A DNA stretch of 64,000 bases from positions 62,001 through 126,000 of the forward strand of contig NZ_BGNG01000009.1 in the NCBI RefSeq assembly GCF_003203515.1, in the 5' to 3' direction. Source of the DNA: Glaciecola sp. KUL10 (lineage in GTDB: Bacteria; Pseudomonadota; Gammaproteobacteria; Enterobacterales; Alteromonadaceae). Below the pieces are notes generated by a model. That model was not told the DNA's origin. It did not search any database and saw only the letters and a program-made list of their open reading frames with translations. This document shows, one piece after another, positions 19,533 through 27,842 of the stretch (positions within the stretch are counted from its first letter, which is position 1; every line of letters starts with the position of its first letter). Position numbers and translations under genes: made by a program.

Positions 19533-20246
19533 ATGAAAAGACATATCCAGTTAAACACGCATATTTCCGGCAAGTTTAATCAAGAATTGGAAAATTTGAC
19601 AAACTCAGTATTGACCATGGGGGGCGAGGTAGAGCAGCAACTTCAAGATGCTATGGTCTCAATTAGAGAAAATAACGCTAAACTTGCCGAACGAATCGTG
19701 CTGAATGAATCACGCATTAATTCAATGGAAATGCAAATCGATGACGAATGCATGAGAATAATAGCAAAAAGAAACCCAACTGCAGGTGATTTGCGTCTGA
19801 TTATGATCATTTCGAAAGCGGCAACTGATATCGAACGAATCGGAGACGAAATTCAACGTGTAGTAAGGCTGGTGACAAAAGATAAGTTGCCACCCTCAGA
19901 ATTAATTCAAAGCGGTATGCTCATGCTAGCTGAAAAAATTGTTGTTATGATGCGTGGCTCCTTTGATGCATTTGCTAGACAAGATGAAAAATCTGCGATT
20001 TCAGTCTATAGTCAAGATAACTTGATTGATAAAAAGCATAAAGAATTATTAAAACAAACAGCTGCCGAAATGAGTCAAAAAGACGAAGTGATCGCAGATT
20101 GGTTTGAAGTGCTTTGGGCGATAAGAGCGTTAGAGAGAATTGGCGATCGTTGTAAAAATATCTGTGAATATATTTTGTATCTAAACTACGGTAGTGAGGT
20201 GCGTCATACATCTATGAAGAAAACCTTAAAAAAACTTAGTAAATAA
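19533..20246 (+). CDS. phoU: Phosphate signalling protein PhoU
   Basis: Peripheral cytoplasmic protein that links Pst activity to the PhoR kinase and limits phosphate uptake. At 237 residues it is close to E. coli PhoU (241). The two symmetric three-helix bundles each carry the family metal-binding signature: DIERIGDEIQRV in the first and ALERIGDRCKNICEY in the second. An AAAGGGGG precedes the ATG. It is the last gene of pstCAB-phoU. The pit gene follows after a 190-bp gap, so PhoU could influence both transporters. Confidence 0.96.
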   Translation: MKRHIQLNTHISGKFNQELENLTNSVLTMGGEVEQQLQDAMVSIRENNAKLAERIVLNESRINSMEMQIDDECMRIIAKRNPTAGDLRLIMIISKAATDIERIGDEIQRVVRLVTKDKLPPSELIQSGMLMLAEKIVVMMRGSFDAFARQDEKSAISVYSQDNLIDKKHKELLKQTAAEMSQKDEVIADWFEVLWAIRALERIGDRCKNICEYILYLNYGSEVRHTSMKKTLKKLSK

Positions 20247-20436
20247 TCGTTAAAATCGCTAAACTTCTTCGCGGTTGCGTATCTTGCTGATTCTGGTATT
20301 TTATCGCTTTTTTCTATCAATCACCCCTGATTTTTTTACCTTTATTGTTTAGTGTTTATAGACGCTTGGTTTTGGGTCAGTCTTTGATGACAAGTAGTGC
20401 ATTGATAAATTGTTTATTCAGATTTGGAAATAGTGA

Positions 20437-21708
20437 ATGGATTTAATTCAAAGCTATGGGTTAATACTCATTGTTTTAGCCGCTACGTTCGGTTTCGTGA
20501 TGGCTTGGGGGATTGGCGCCAACGACGTTGCCAATGCAATGGGAACATCGGTTGGTGCTAAAGCTATTACTCTCAAACAAGCAATACTTATTGCTATGGT
20601 ATTTGAGTTCGCGGGCGCATATTTAGCGGGTGGAGAAGTCACCTCGACAATTCGAAAAGGTATTATCGATGCCGGCTATTTTATCGATACTCCAGATTAC
20701 CTAGTTATTGGTATGATTGGTTCGTTGCTTGCTGCTGGTATTTGGCTCGCAATCGCATCATTTTATGGTTGGCCTGTTTCGACAACTCATTCAATCATCG
20801 GCGCAATTGTAGGGTTCACAGCTGTTGGTGTTAGTGTTGATGCTGTTCAATGGCTTAAAATTGGCGGTATTGTAGGAAGCTGGGTAGTTACCCCCGCAAT
20901 ATCTGGTGTCATCGCAATCTTGATATTTTTGAGTGCAAAAAAACTCATTTTTGATAGAGCTACTCCACTAGTTTATGCAATTAAATACGTACCGATTTAT
21001 ATGGGGCTTGCCGGCTTTATAATGGCTTTGGTCACGATTAAAAAAGGGCTAAAGCACGTTGGCCTCGGGTTGACACCTGAAATGGGTTATACGGTGGCCG
21101 TTTCAATTGGGGTAGTGGTCGGCGTTATTGGTATGGTAGTGATTAAAAGGCTGCATACTGAAAAGGCGCTGACATACGAAGAACAGCAATCCAGTATCGA
21201 GCGAGTTTTCGCGGTCTTAATGGTGCTAACTGCATGTTGTATGGCATTTGCGCACGGGTCAAACGATGTAGCTAACGCGATTGGGCCTTTGGCGGCCGTA
21301 GTAAGTGTAGTCAGTAACGGAGGCGAAATCGCGGCAGACGCTTCTTTAGCGTGGTGGATATTACCGCTAGGTGGAATTGGCATCGTTGCAGGGTTAGCAC
21401 TATTTGGGCATCGAGTGATGAAAACGATCGGTCAAGGCATCACTCATTTGACGCCTAGCAAAGGTTTTGCTGCAGAATTGGCTGCTGCGACAACGGTGTT
21501 AATCGCTTCAGGAACCGGTTTACCGATCTCCACAACCCAAACATTAGTTGGTGCAGTACTCGGAGTCGGTATTATACAGGGAGTTGCGGCGTTAAATGGC
21601 AAGGTAGTTAAAAGCATTCTCGTTTCTTGGGTGGTTACGCTTCCTGCTGGTGCGACACTTTCTATTGTGTTTTTCTTCGCGCTTAAAGCTATATTTTCAG
21701 TGGCGTAA
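20437..21708 (+). CDS. pit: Low-affinity inorganic phosphate transporter, PiT family
   Basis: Proton- or cation-coupled phosphate permease of the inner membrane. The 423 residues form about ten helices. Both inverted PiT signatures are visible: GANDVANAMGTSVGA near residue 27 with its STTHSIIGAIVG partner, and GSNDVANAIGPLAAVV with STTQTLVGAVLGVG in the second half. A gap of 190 bp after phoU suggests its own promoter. The next gene, an OxyR-type regulator, starts 5 bp after the stop and is probably cotranscribed. Metal-phosphate transport or a preference for another oxyanion cannot be excluded from sequence. Confidence 0.94.
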   Translation: MDLIQSYGLILIVLAATFGFVMAWGIGANDVANAMGTSVGAKAITLKQAILIAMVFEFAGAYLAGGEVTSTIRKGIIDAGYFIDTPDYLVIGMIGSLLAAGIWLAIASFYGWPVSTTHSIIGAIVGFTAVGVSVDAVQWLKIGGIVGSWVVTPAISGVIAILIFLSAKKLIFDRATPLVYAIKYVPIYMGLAGFIMALVTIKKGLKHVGLGLTPEMGYTVAVSIGVVVGVIGMVVIKRLHTEKALTYEEQQSSIERVFAVLMVLTACCMAFAHGSNDVANAIGPLAAVVSVVSNGGEIAADASLAWWILPLGGIGIVAGLALFGHRVMKTIGQGITHLTPSKGFAAELAAATTVLIASGTGLPISTTQTLVGAVLGVGIIQGVAALNGKVVKSILVSWVVTLPAGATLSIVFFFALKAIFSVA

Positions 21709-21713
21709 CGTTT

Positions 21714-22625
21714 ATGAAATTACCAAATTTAAAACATCTACATTACTTTTGCGTTCTTCATAAAGAACAGCATTTTCACAGAGCTGCTCAAAAATGTAAT
21801 GTAAGCCAATCTACACTCAGTGCGGCGATACAGAATTTAGAAGAAACAGTTGGACAACAATTGTTGGAGCGAGAACATAAGGCGTTTGTATTCACTGATT
21901 TTGGTGAAGCATTAGTTGAAAAAAGCAAACAATTGCTGGGTCAAACTCATGAATGGATTGAATTTGCTGAATCTGCAGGAGATTGGAAAACGGGTACCTT
22001 GAGAATAGGTGTCATCCCTACCATAGCCCCATTTTTGTTTGAGGATCTTATTACCTCGGTGTCTTCGGACTTGCCAGACTTGCGATTACAGCTTCAAGAG
22101 GACACAACTGATAGACTATTAGAAAAACTAGGCGATGGCGAGGTAGACGTGCTTGTCTTAGCGTTGCCAATGCACACTCCAGGTTGTAAGCAAATGCGAT
22201 TAGCACAAGACCCTTTCCACCTGATTGCGCATAAATCACAAGCACAAACTCTCAAAAATAGCTCAGACATTGATACTTTGCCAAAGGATAGTATTTTTTT
22301 ATTGCAAAAAGAACATTGCCTAACCGAGCATGCTGTAAGTGCTTGTAGCCTTCAGCATAAAGAGCAAGTAAGCTCGCTAACGGCAAATAGTCTGTATACC
22401 CTAGTATCGCTAGTCAATAGCAGGATGGGTTACACATTTTTACCAGAGTTAGCACTTAATAAAGATATTCTAAAAGGCACAGAAGTGATTAGCATGCCAA
22501 ACCATGATGCTGCTTGCCGTGAAATTGGATTGGTTTGGCGAACGGGGACTACACGTGTGCAACTGTTTAGACATATTGGTAAATTACTTGCACCCCTGCT
22601 ACCTCTGCCGATAAGCTTAAGATAA
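21714..22625 (+). CDS. oxyR: LysR-family regulator of the OxyR type
   Basis: Predicted peroxide-sensing transcription factor of 303 residues. The N-terminal helix-turn-helix spans about residues 5-62 (HFHRAAQKCNVSQSTLSAAI). The effector domain keeps both cysteines of the OxyR redox switch: Cys202 and Cys211 in KEHCLTEHAVSAC, spaced exactly as Cys199 and Cys208 of E. coli OxyR. RIGVIPTIAPFL matches the OxyR segment RIGLIPTVGPYLL. Overall it diverges from enteric OxyR, so the symbol is given with reserve. It lies 5 bp after pit, an unusual partner. A LysR role unrelated to peroxide is possible but less likely given the cysteine pair. Confidence 0.78.
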   Translation: MKLPNLKHLHYFCVLHKEQHFHRAAQKCNVSQSTLSAAIQNLEETVGQQLLEREHKAFVFTDFGEALVEKSKQLLGQTHEWIEFAESAGDWKTGTLRIGVIPTIAPFLFEDLITSVSSDLPDLRLQLQEDTTDRLLEKLGDGEVDVLVLALPMHTPGCKQMRLAQDPFHLIAHKSQAQTLKNSSDIDTLPKDSIFLLQKEHCLTEHAVSACSLQHKEQVSSLTANSLYTLVSLVNSRMGYTFLPELALNKDILKGTEVISMPNHDAACREIGLVWRTGTTRVQLFRHIGKLLAPLLPLPISLR

Positions 22626-22648
22626 GCGTGTGACAACAGAGTGGGACA

Positions 22649-24580
22649 TTGAAGCAAATAGATAACGACATTTGGGAATTTATCACCACCAAAAGCAGCA
22701 CAATGTTCTGTCATTGGGGGCCGTTACCTGACTTTAGCTTAATTTTTGTCTCCAGCAATATAGCCAAAATCTTGGGTTACAGGCATGATTTAATTGCAAG
22801 TGGGGCTATCTCTTTTTCCTCTCTTATCCTAGAAGATGATTTATCTAACTTTGAAGCAGAACTAGCTACTGCGTCAGAAGACACCACTTACGAAACAATC
22901 AAACACGAGCCATTTAGAGTCAAGGATGCCAACGGCGGGTTAGTTTGGATTCGTCAAACAACCACTATTAAACGAGACGAATTAGGCTATCCAACTTCAT
23001 TTATGGCTGAGTTGGTTGTTGCTTCTGAGATCGTAAAAACTCAAGAAGAATTAAATAACATTTCTAGGCGTATGAAACTTGCGATGCAGACATCGGGAGT
23101 AGGGACATGGGAACTAAACGTTAAAACTGGTGCGGTATCATGCGACTCATTTTGGAGCATTATATTGGGTTTCGGAAGGGATTTACCGACTATTACAATT
23201 ACGCGCCTGTTTGCGATGATAAACCCCGATGACCTCTTTGAGTTTAAAAATCAACTCGAGCAATTTTTAACGGGAAAAAAAGAGAGCTTTGATCTTGTCG
23301 TTCGTGTTCGCCATATTGATGGTTCCTGGCGCTACATGCTTACGAAAGGTGTTATCACCGATGTTGATTTTGACGGCAGTCCAATCACCTTTGTTGCTTC
23401 TCAGACCGATATCACTAAACAAAAACAATCAGAAATTGATGCGCTAGACGCCCTAGGCTCACGAAATCAATTTTTTGCAAGAGTCTCGCATGAAATACGA
23501 ACACCGATGCATGGTATCTTGGGGATTTTGAATCTCTTGAAGCGAGAGCTTGACTCACAATCTGCACTTGAACAAGTCGAAAAAGTGATTGAAAACTCTG
23601 AACAACTGTTATTTTTGTTAAATGATGTTTTGGACTTAGCTAAACTCAATGAGACTCAATTGACGATCACTTCGGAACTTAGCTGCGTTATTGAGATCGC
23701 CGAAAGCGTTCACCGACTTTTCAAAGAAAAAGCAATTGATAAAGGCCTTGCGTTTACAATAACGAATAAGCTATCAGATAAACATTACATCGTCTGTGAT
23801 AAAGCCAGGTTGATACAAATTCTAAGCAATATTATCTCTAATTCAATTAAGTTCACTCACGACGGGTTTGTCACGATTGAGTTGTTTCAGAAAGAACAAA
23901 ATATCTATATAAGCGTGATCGACTCAGGTGTTGGGATCAAGGATGTCAGTTCCATTTTTGATGCTTATCAACAAGAGTCAAACACACAAACCGGGTTTGG
24001 AAAAGGCACAGGATTAGGGTTAGAAATAGTCCAACGTTTGTGCAAGTTGATGAAAATTGACATTAGTCTAGAGTCCAATGAAAGCGGTACGGAATTTTCT
24101 TTTGATTTAGGAGTGGCTAAGTCTCAGCCGCTAGACGTAGATGTATCAGATATCGCAGAACTAGCTGAGTTGTCACTTGAGAACTTTGATGGTCTCAAAA
24201 TTTTAGTGGTAGATGACAGCGATATTAATCGTGAAATTGCAGAGCAGATGCTGGTAGAAAGAGGCGCAACCGTTTTATCTGCCGACAATGGTTACGAAGC
24301 AGTCAAAGAAGTCGCTAAGAATAATGATATCGACATTGTCTTGATGGACAAGCATATGCCTAAAATGAGTGGTATCGAAGCAACTGAACAAATTAAGGTT
24401 ATGTTTGCTGAGAAGACGATGCCAATAGTGATAGCGTTGACTGCCGACGCGTTTGAAGTGGACAATGCTGTATGGTTTAAGCATGGGCTCTGTGAGTTAT
24501 TAACTAAGCCCTTTGATGCAAAAGTATTGTGTACTGTTATTGCTAAAGCTCTTAAAAAAAGAAAGTTAGTAGCGAGTTAA
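22649..24580 (+). CDS. PAS-PAS hybrid sensor histidine kinase
   Basis: Soluble hybrid kinase of 643 residues with no membrane segment. In order: a PAS domain (about 5-125), a second PAS with PAC motif (about 140-257), a HisKA domain with phospho-acceptor His281 in FARVSHEIRTPMHG, a HATPase domain (NIISNSIKFTHDG, DSGVGI, GKGTGLGLEI) and a receiver domain from about 516 (ILVVDDSDINREIAEQML) with phospho-acceptor Asp567 in LMDKHMP. There is no output domain and no Hpt partner next to it. The start is a TTG with a GAGTGGG-like site, the only start that keeps the first PAS whole; the next ATG removes 18 residues. The signal it senses is unknown. Confidence 0.88.
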   Translation: MKQIDNDIWEFITTKSSTMFCHWGPLPDFSLIFVSSNIAKILGYRHDLIASGAISFSSLILEDDLSNFEAELATASEDTTYETIKHEPFRVKDANGGLVWIRQTTTIKRDELGYPTSFMAELVVASEIVKTQEELNNISRRMKLAMQTSGVGTWELNVKTGAVSCDSFWSIILGFGRDLPTITITRLFAMINPDDLFEFKNQLEQFLTGKKESFDLVVRVRHIDGSWRYMLTKGVITDVDFDGSPITFVASQTDITKQKQSEIDALDALGSRNQFFARVSHEIRTPMHGILGILNLLKRELDSQSALEQVEKVIENSEQLLFLLNDVLDLAKLNETQLTITSELSCVIEIAESVHRLFKEKAIDKGLAFTITNKLSDKHYIVCDKARLIQILSNIISNSIKFTHDGFVTIELFQKEQNIYISVIDSGVGIKDVSSIFDAYQQESNTQTGFGKGTGLGLEIVQRLCKLMKIDISLESNESGTEFSFDLGVAKSQPLDVDVSDIAELAELSLENFDGLKILVVDDSDINREIAEQMLVERGATVLSADNGYEAVKEVAKNNDIDIVLMDKHMPKMSGIEATEQIKVMFAEKTMPIVIALTADAFEVDNAVWFKHGLCELLTKPFDAKVLCTVIAKALKKRKLVAS

Positions 24581-24765
24581 GTATCTAAAAATTTCGCCCA
24601 AATGTTCAAATATTCATGTGAATGTCATATTTCGCACTAATAATGCGAATCTCAGCTTTGCGCTACTTCGTGATATCGCGTTAGTATGGCAAATGTACAT
24701 TAAGAATTAAAAATAAAACGGTGCTCTGGCGCACATTTACACTATCTTATTTAAAGGGATATTTT

Positions 24766-26577
24766 ATGAACCACTCTAAATTTAAACTCGCTTTGCTAGC
24801 CGTCGTTGTAGGGTTAGGCCTATCTGGTTGTGGCTTGGATGGGGATGACGGCGAAATCGGCGAAACTGGCGCGCAAGGCCCACAAGGGGATACGGGTTCA
24901 GATGGAGCACCTGGTTCAGATGGTCAGGATGGTCAGGACGCTTCAACCGGGGTATCGCTTGCGGTTGTAGCAAGAGCTTCATTGGGTGCGTCAGGTGCTG
25001 CAGAGATCGTACAATACCACGAAGCTAGCCAAACTATATACGCGACTAACTCAGCAACAAACTCTATTGCTATTATTGCTGCTGACGGTGTAACTAGTGT
25101 CGAAATGAGTGATCCTATTAACACAGCTAATTTGAGTGTTACTTCGCTGACTTTGCCATCAGAGGCTGCTGACGGTATTGCATTGGGCGGTCTAACTAGT
25201 ATTGCGATTTCTGGCGATTTGTTGGCGGTTGCTGTTAGTGCAGCAGAGAAAACAGATAACGGGTATGTGCTGTTTTACAACGGTTTAGATAATGGTGCAC
25301 CCGTTTTTATCGATAGCGTTGAAGTAGGAGCGCTGCCAGATTCTATTGCCTTTACTCCAAACGGTGGAAAGTTAGTAGTCGCAAATGAAGGTGAACCAAA
25401 CAGCGATTATTCAATCGACCCTGAGGGCAGTATATCCGTAATTGATATACTTGCTAGCGGCGAACCTGAAGAAGTAGCTGATACGGTTAGCTTAGCTTCA
25501 TTTAATGATCAACAATCAAGCTTAAGCGCCCAAGGCATGAGCTTTCCAAATCCAAGTGGTCGTACAATTAACGGCAACCTCATTGAAACAAGTGTTGCTC
25601 AAGATCTTGAACCTGAATATGTAACAACGACCGACAGTACAGCCTATATCACACTTCAGGAAAACAATGGCCTAGCCATCTTAAACTTAGACGACTTGAG
25701 CGTTAGTATCATTGGACTTGGCTTTAAAAATTGGTCAGGGCTCAATATTGATGCGCAAGAAGACGGAACGGTTAGCTTTGGTCAATATGAAGGTCTATAT
25801 GGCGTGTATATGCCTGATACTATTGCCAATTTTGAGTGGAAAGATGCGACGTTTTTAATTACAGCGAATGAAGGTGATGCTAGAGAGTATTTCTTTGACG
25901 TTGAAGACGAAGCTGCATGTACGGCGGCTAATGGCCAAGATTTCGACGAAGACGACGGTTGTTTAGCGTTCACCGATGAAGTAAAGGTTGAGGATTTAAA
26001 CGCAGAACCTGGTTCAGCTTTGGAAGCACTACAAGCAATTGGCGAGATAGATGATTTACGCGTGACCAATGCTTTAGGTGACGTAGATGGTGATGGCGAA
26101 TATACAGAAGCCTATGCCTACGGTTCTCGTTCTTTCACCATTTGGGACCAAAACGGTTTGGTCGTCTTCGATTCTGGCGATGACTTAGAGCGCATCACCG
26201 CTTCGATTCATGGAGAAGCGTTCAATAATGGTGACGATGAGAATGAAGGTGACTCTCGCTCAGAAAACAAAGGGCCAGAACCGGAAGCGCTTACGGTAGG
26301 CATGGTAAATGATCGCATGTACGCATTTGTTGGCTTAGAGCGTATGGGAGGAATATTTGTTTACGATATTACCAACCCTTATAACGCATTTTTCGCTGAT
26401 TACGTGATCAACCGAAACCTTACTGAAGGCTTAGATGCCGGTGATGTAATCGGAGACCTTGCGCCAGAAAGCCTTAAGTTCGTACCTGCTGAACAAAGTG
26501 CGAGTGGGAACGCTCTACTGGTTGTGGGTAATGAAGTCAGCGGTACGGTTACAGTTTGGGAAGTTATGCCTAACTAA
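24766..26577 (+). CDS. Lipoprotein with collagen-like stalk and choice-of-anchor I beta-propeller
   Basis: A 603-residue surface or periplasmic lipoprotein starting at the ATG at 24766, after AAAGGGATATTTT. A signal peptide ends in the lipobox LSGC. Directly after the Cys are twelve Gly-X-Y triplets (GLD GDD GEI GET GAQ GPQ and so on), a collagen-like stalk. The remaining 550 residues resemble the choice-of-anchor I domain, a beta-propeller-like module with segments such as FTPNGGKLVVANEGEPNSDY and DPEGSISVIDI and DVDGDGEYTEAYAYGSRSF. That domain is known attached by different anchors in different species. The catalytic role, if any, is unknown; some relatives are annotated as alkaline phosphatase-like. 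A terminator follows. Confidence 0.85.
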   Translation: MNHSKFKLALLAVVVGLGLSGCGLDGDDGEIGETGAQGPQGDTGSDGAPGSDGQDGQDASTGVSLAVVARASLGASGAAEIVQYHEASQTIYATNSATNSIAIIAADGVTSVEMSDPINTANLSVTSLTLPSEAADGIALGGLTSIAISGDLLAVAVSAAEKTDNGYVLFYNGLDNGAPVFIDSVEVGALPDSIAFTPNGGKLVVANEGEPNSDYSIDPEGSISVIDILASGEPEEVADTVSLASFNDQQSSLSAQGMSFPNPSGRTINGNLIETSVAQDLEPEYVTTTDSTAYITLQENNGLAILNLDDLSVSIIGLGFKNWSGLNIDAQEDGTVSFGQYEGLYGVYMPDTIANFEWKDATFLITANEGDAREYFFDVEDEAACTAANGQDFDEDDGCLAFTDEVKVEDLNAEPGSALEALQAIGEIDDLRVTNALGDVDGDGEYTEAYAYGSRSFTIWDQNGLVVFDSGDDLERITASIHGEAFNNGDDENEGDSRSENKGPEPEALTVGMVNDRMYAFVGLERMGGIFVYDITNPYNAFFADYVINRNLTEGLDAGDVIGDLAPESLKFVPAEQSASGNALLVVGNEVSGTVTVWEVMPN

Positions 26578-26603
26578 AATAATTTTCCTCCTAATGCTAA
26601 TTT

Positions 26604-26630
26604 AAAAGGGTACTATCAAGTACCCTTTTT
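26604..26630 (+). terminator. Rho-independent terminator after the collagen-like lipoprotein gene
   Basis: AAAAGGGTAC at 26604-26613 pairs perfectly with GTACCCTTTT at 26620-26629 around a 6-base loop. The T-run makes it a plain intrinsic terminator. Confidence 0.92.
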
Positions 26631-26714
26631 CGTATTAAGACGCTACTAATCCATGACAAACTAATCATTAAAGGATAACCTTGTTGGCTAAACTAAAATA
26701 AGAGGATTTACTGC

Positions 26715-27839
26715 ATGGCAGTCCAAGTTGTATTGAGTGGGTCAGGGCTTTGGACGCCCGATTTCAGCATTTCGAACGAAGAATTAGTTGACAGTTACAA
26801 CGCATATGCGAAAAAGCATAACGAAGAGCATGCGTCTGAAATTGAAAGAGGCGAAATTCAAGCAAAGCCGTTATCGAGTGCAGATTTTGTTGAAAAGGCC
26901 TCAGGCATTAAAAGTCGGTATATTTATCAAAAGGAAGGCGTGTTAGATATTAATCGCATGCGTCCAATCATTCCTGAACGGGCTGACGACGAGCTTTCTC
27001 AGCAAGCGGAAATCGCAGTTTTAGCAGCAAACAAAGCCCTAAAGGCCGCCGGTAAAAAGGCTGATCAAATAGATGCAGTTATTGTTTCTTGTGCATATAC
27101 ACAACGTTCATACCCGGCGATTGCTATTGAAGTGCAAGAAGCCTTAGGTATTGAAGGTTTTGGCTTTGATATGCTGGTCGCTTGCTCCGCGGCAACATTT
27201 GGTATGCACCGTGGGTACGAGATGATAAAAGCGGGAACCGCAAATGCAGTATTAGTCATAAACCCTGAATTAGTATCGCCGCAAGTTAACTATAAAGATA
27301 GAGATAGCCACTTCATATTTGGTGATGTCGCAACGGCCGTGGTGCTTGAAAACGAAGAAACAGTAAACAGCGACAACGCTTATAACATACTAAGCACGAA
27401 GGCTTTCACTAAATTCTCAAATAATATTCGCTCTAATCACGGCTATATGAATAGAGCTCACGATAATGACCCTTATGCCGCTGATAAATTATTTCATCAA
27501 GAAGGGCGTAAAGTCTTTAAGGACGTTTGTCCCTTGGCCGCCGAACATATAAAAGAGCATTTGTTGAGTCACGATTTGACACCAAATGACTTAACGCGCT
27601 GGTGGCTGCATCAAGCGAATATCAATATGAATACACTAATTAGTAAACGGCTACTTGGCAGAGACGCCAGCAAAAAAGAAGCCCCAATTGTTTTAGATAC
27701 CTACGCAAATACTGCTTCAGCAGGCTCCGTTATTGCTTTTAACCTGAATAATAAAGATTTACAAAGTGGTGATTACGGAATTTTGTGTTCCTTCGGGGCT
27801 GGCTATTCGATTGGTAGTCTATTAGTTCAAAAACGTTAG
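26715..27839 (+). CDS. Beta-ketoacyl-ACP synthase III-like enzyme (FabH-related)
   Basis: A 374-residue thiolase-fold condensing enzyme with the FabH Cys-His-Asn triad: Cys157 in LVACSAATFG, His in WWLHQANINMN and Asn in DTYANTASAG. It is about 50 residues longer than housekeeping FabH because of an N-terminal insert rich in charged residues (about 30-75). It is not next to other fatty acid genes. Instead it is coupled to prsK, whose ATG lies 3 bp after the stop. A role in making a special acyl chain for a lipid or surface polymer under PrsK/PrsR control is an inference. AGAGGATTT precedes the ATG. Confidence 0.85.
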   Translation: MAVQVVLSGSGLWTPDFSISNEELVDSYNAYAKKHNEEHASEIERGEIQAKPLSSADFVEKASGIKSRYIYQKEGVLDINRMRPIIPERADDELSQQAEIAVLAANKALKAAGKKADQIDAVIVSCAYTQRSYPAIAIEVQEALGIEGFGFDMLVACSAATFGMHRGYEMIKAGTANAVLVINPELVSPQVNYKDRDSHFIFGDVATAVVLENEETVNSDNAYNILSTKAFTKFSNNIRSNHGYMNRAHDNDPYAADKLFHQEGRKVFKDVCPLAAEHIKEHLLSHDLTPNDLTRWWLHQANINMNTLISKRLLGRDASKKEAPIVLDTYANTASAGSVIAFNLNNKDLQSGDYGILCSFGAGYSIGSLLVQKR

Positions 27840-27842
27840 ACA

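Noticed and set aside
24721-24765. GTG start 45 bp upstream for the collagen-like lipoprotein
   Set aside because: It would place 15 residues before a good signal peptide; the ATG at 24766 has a ribosome site and opens the lipobox signal directly.
26557-26577. PEP-CTERM sorting signal on the choice-of-anchor protein
   Set aside because: The C-terminus ends VWEVMPN with no Pro-Glu-Pro, helix or basic tail; anchoring is by the N-terminal lipobox.
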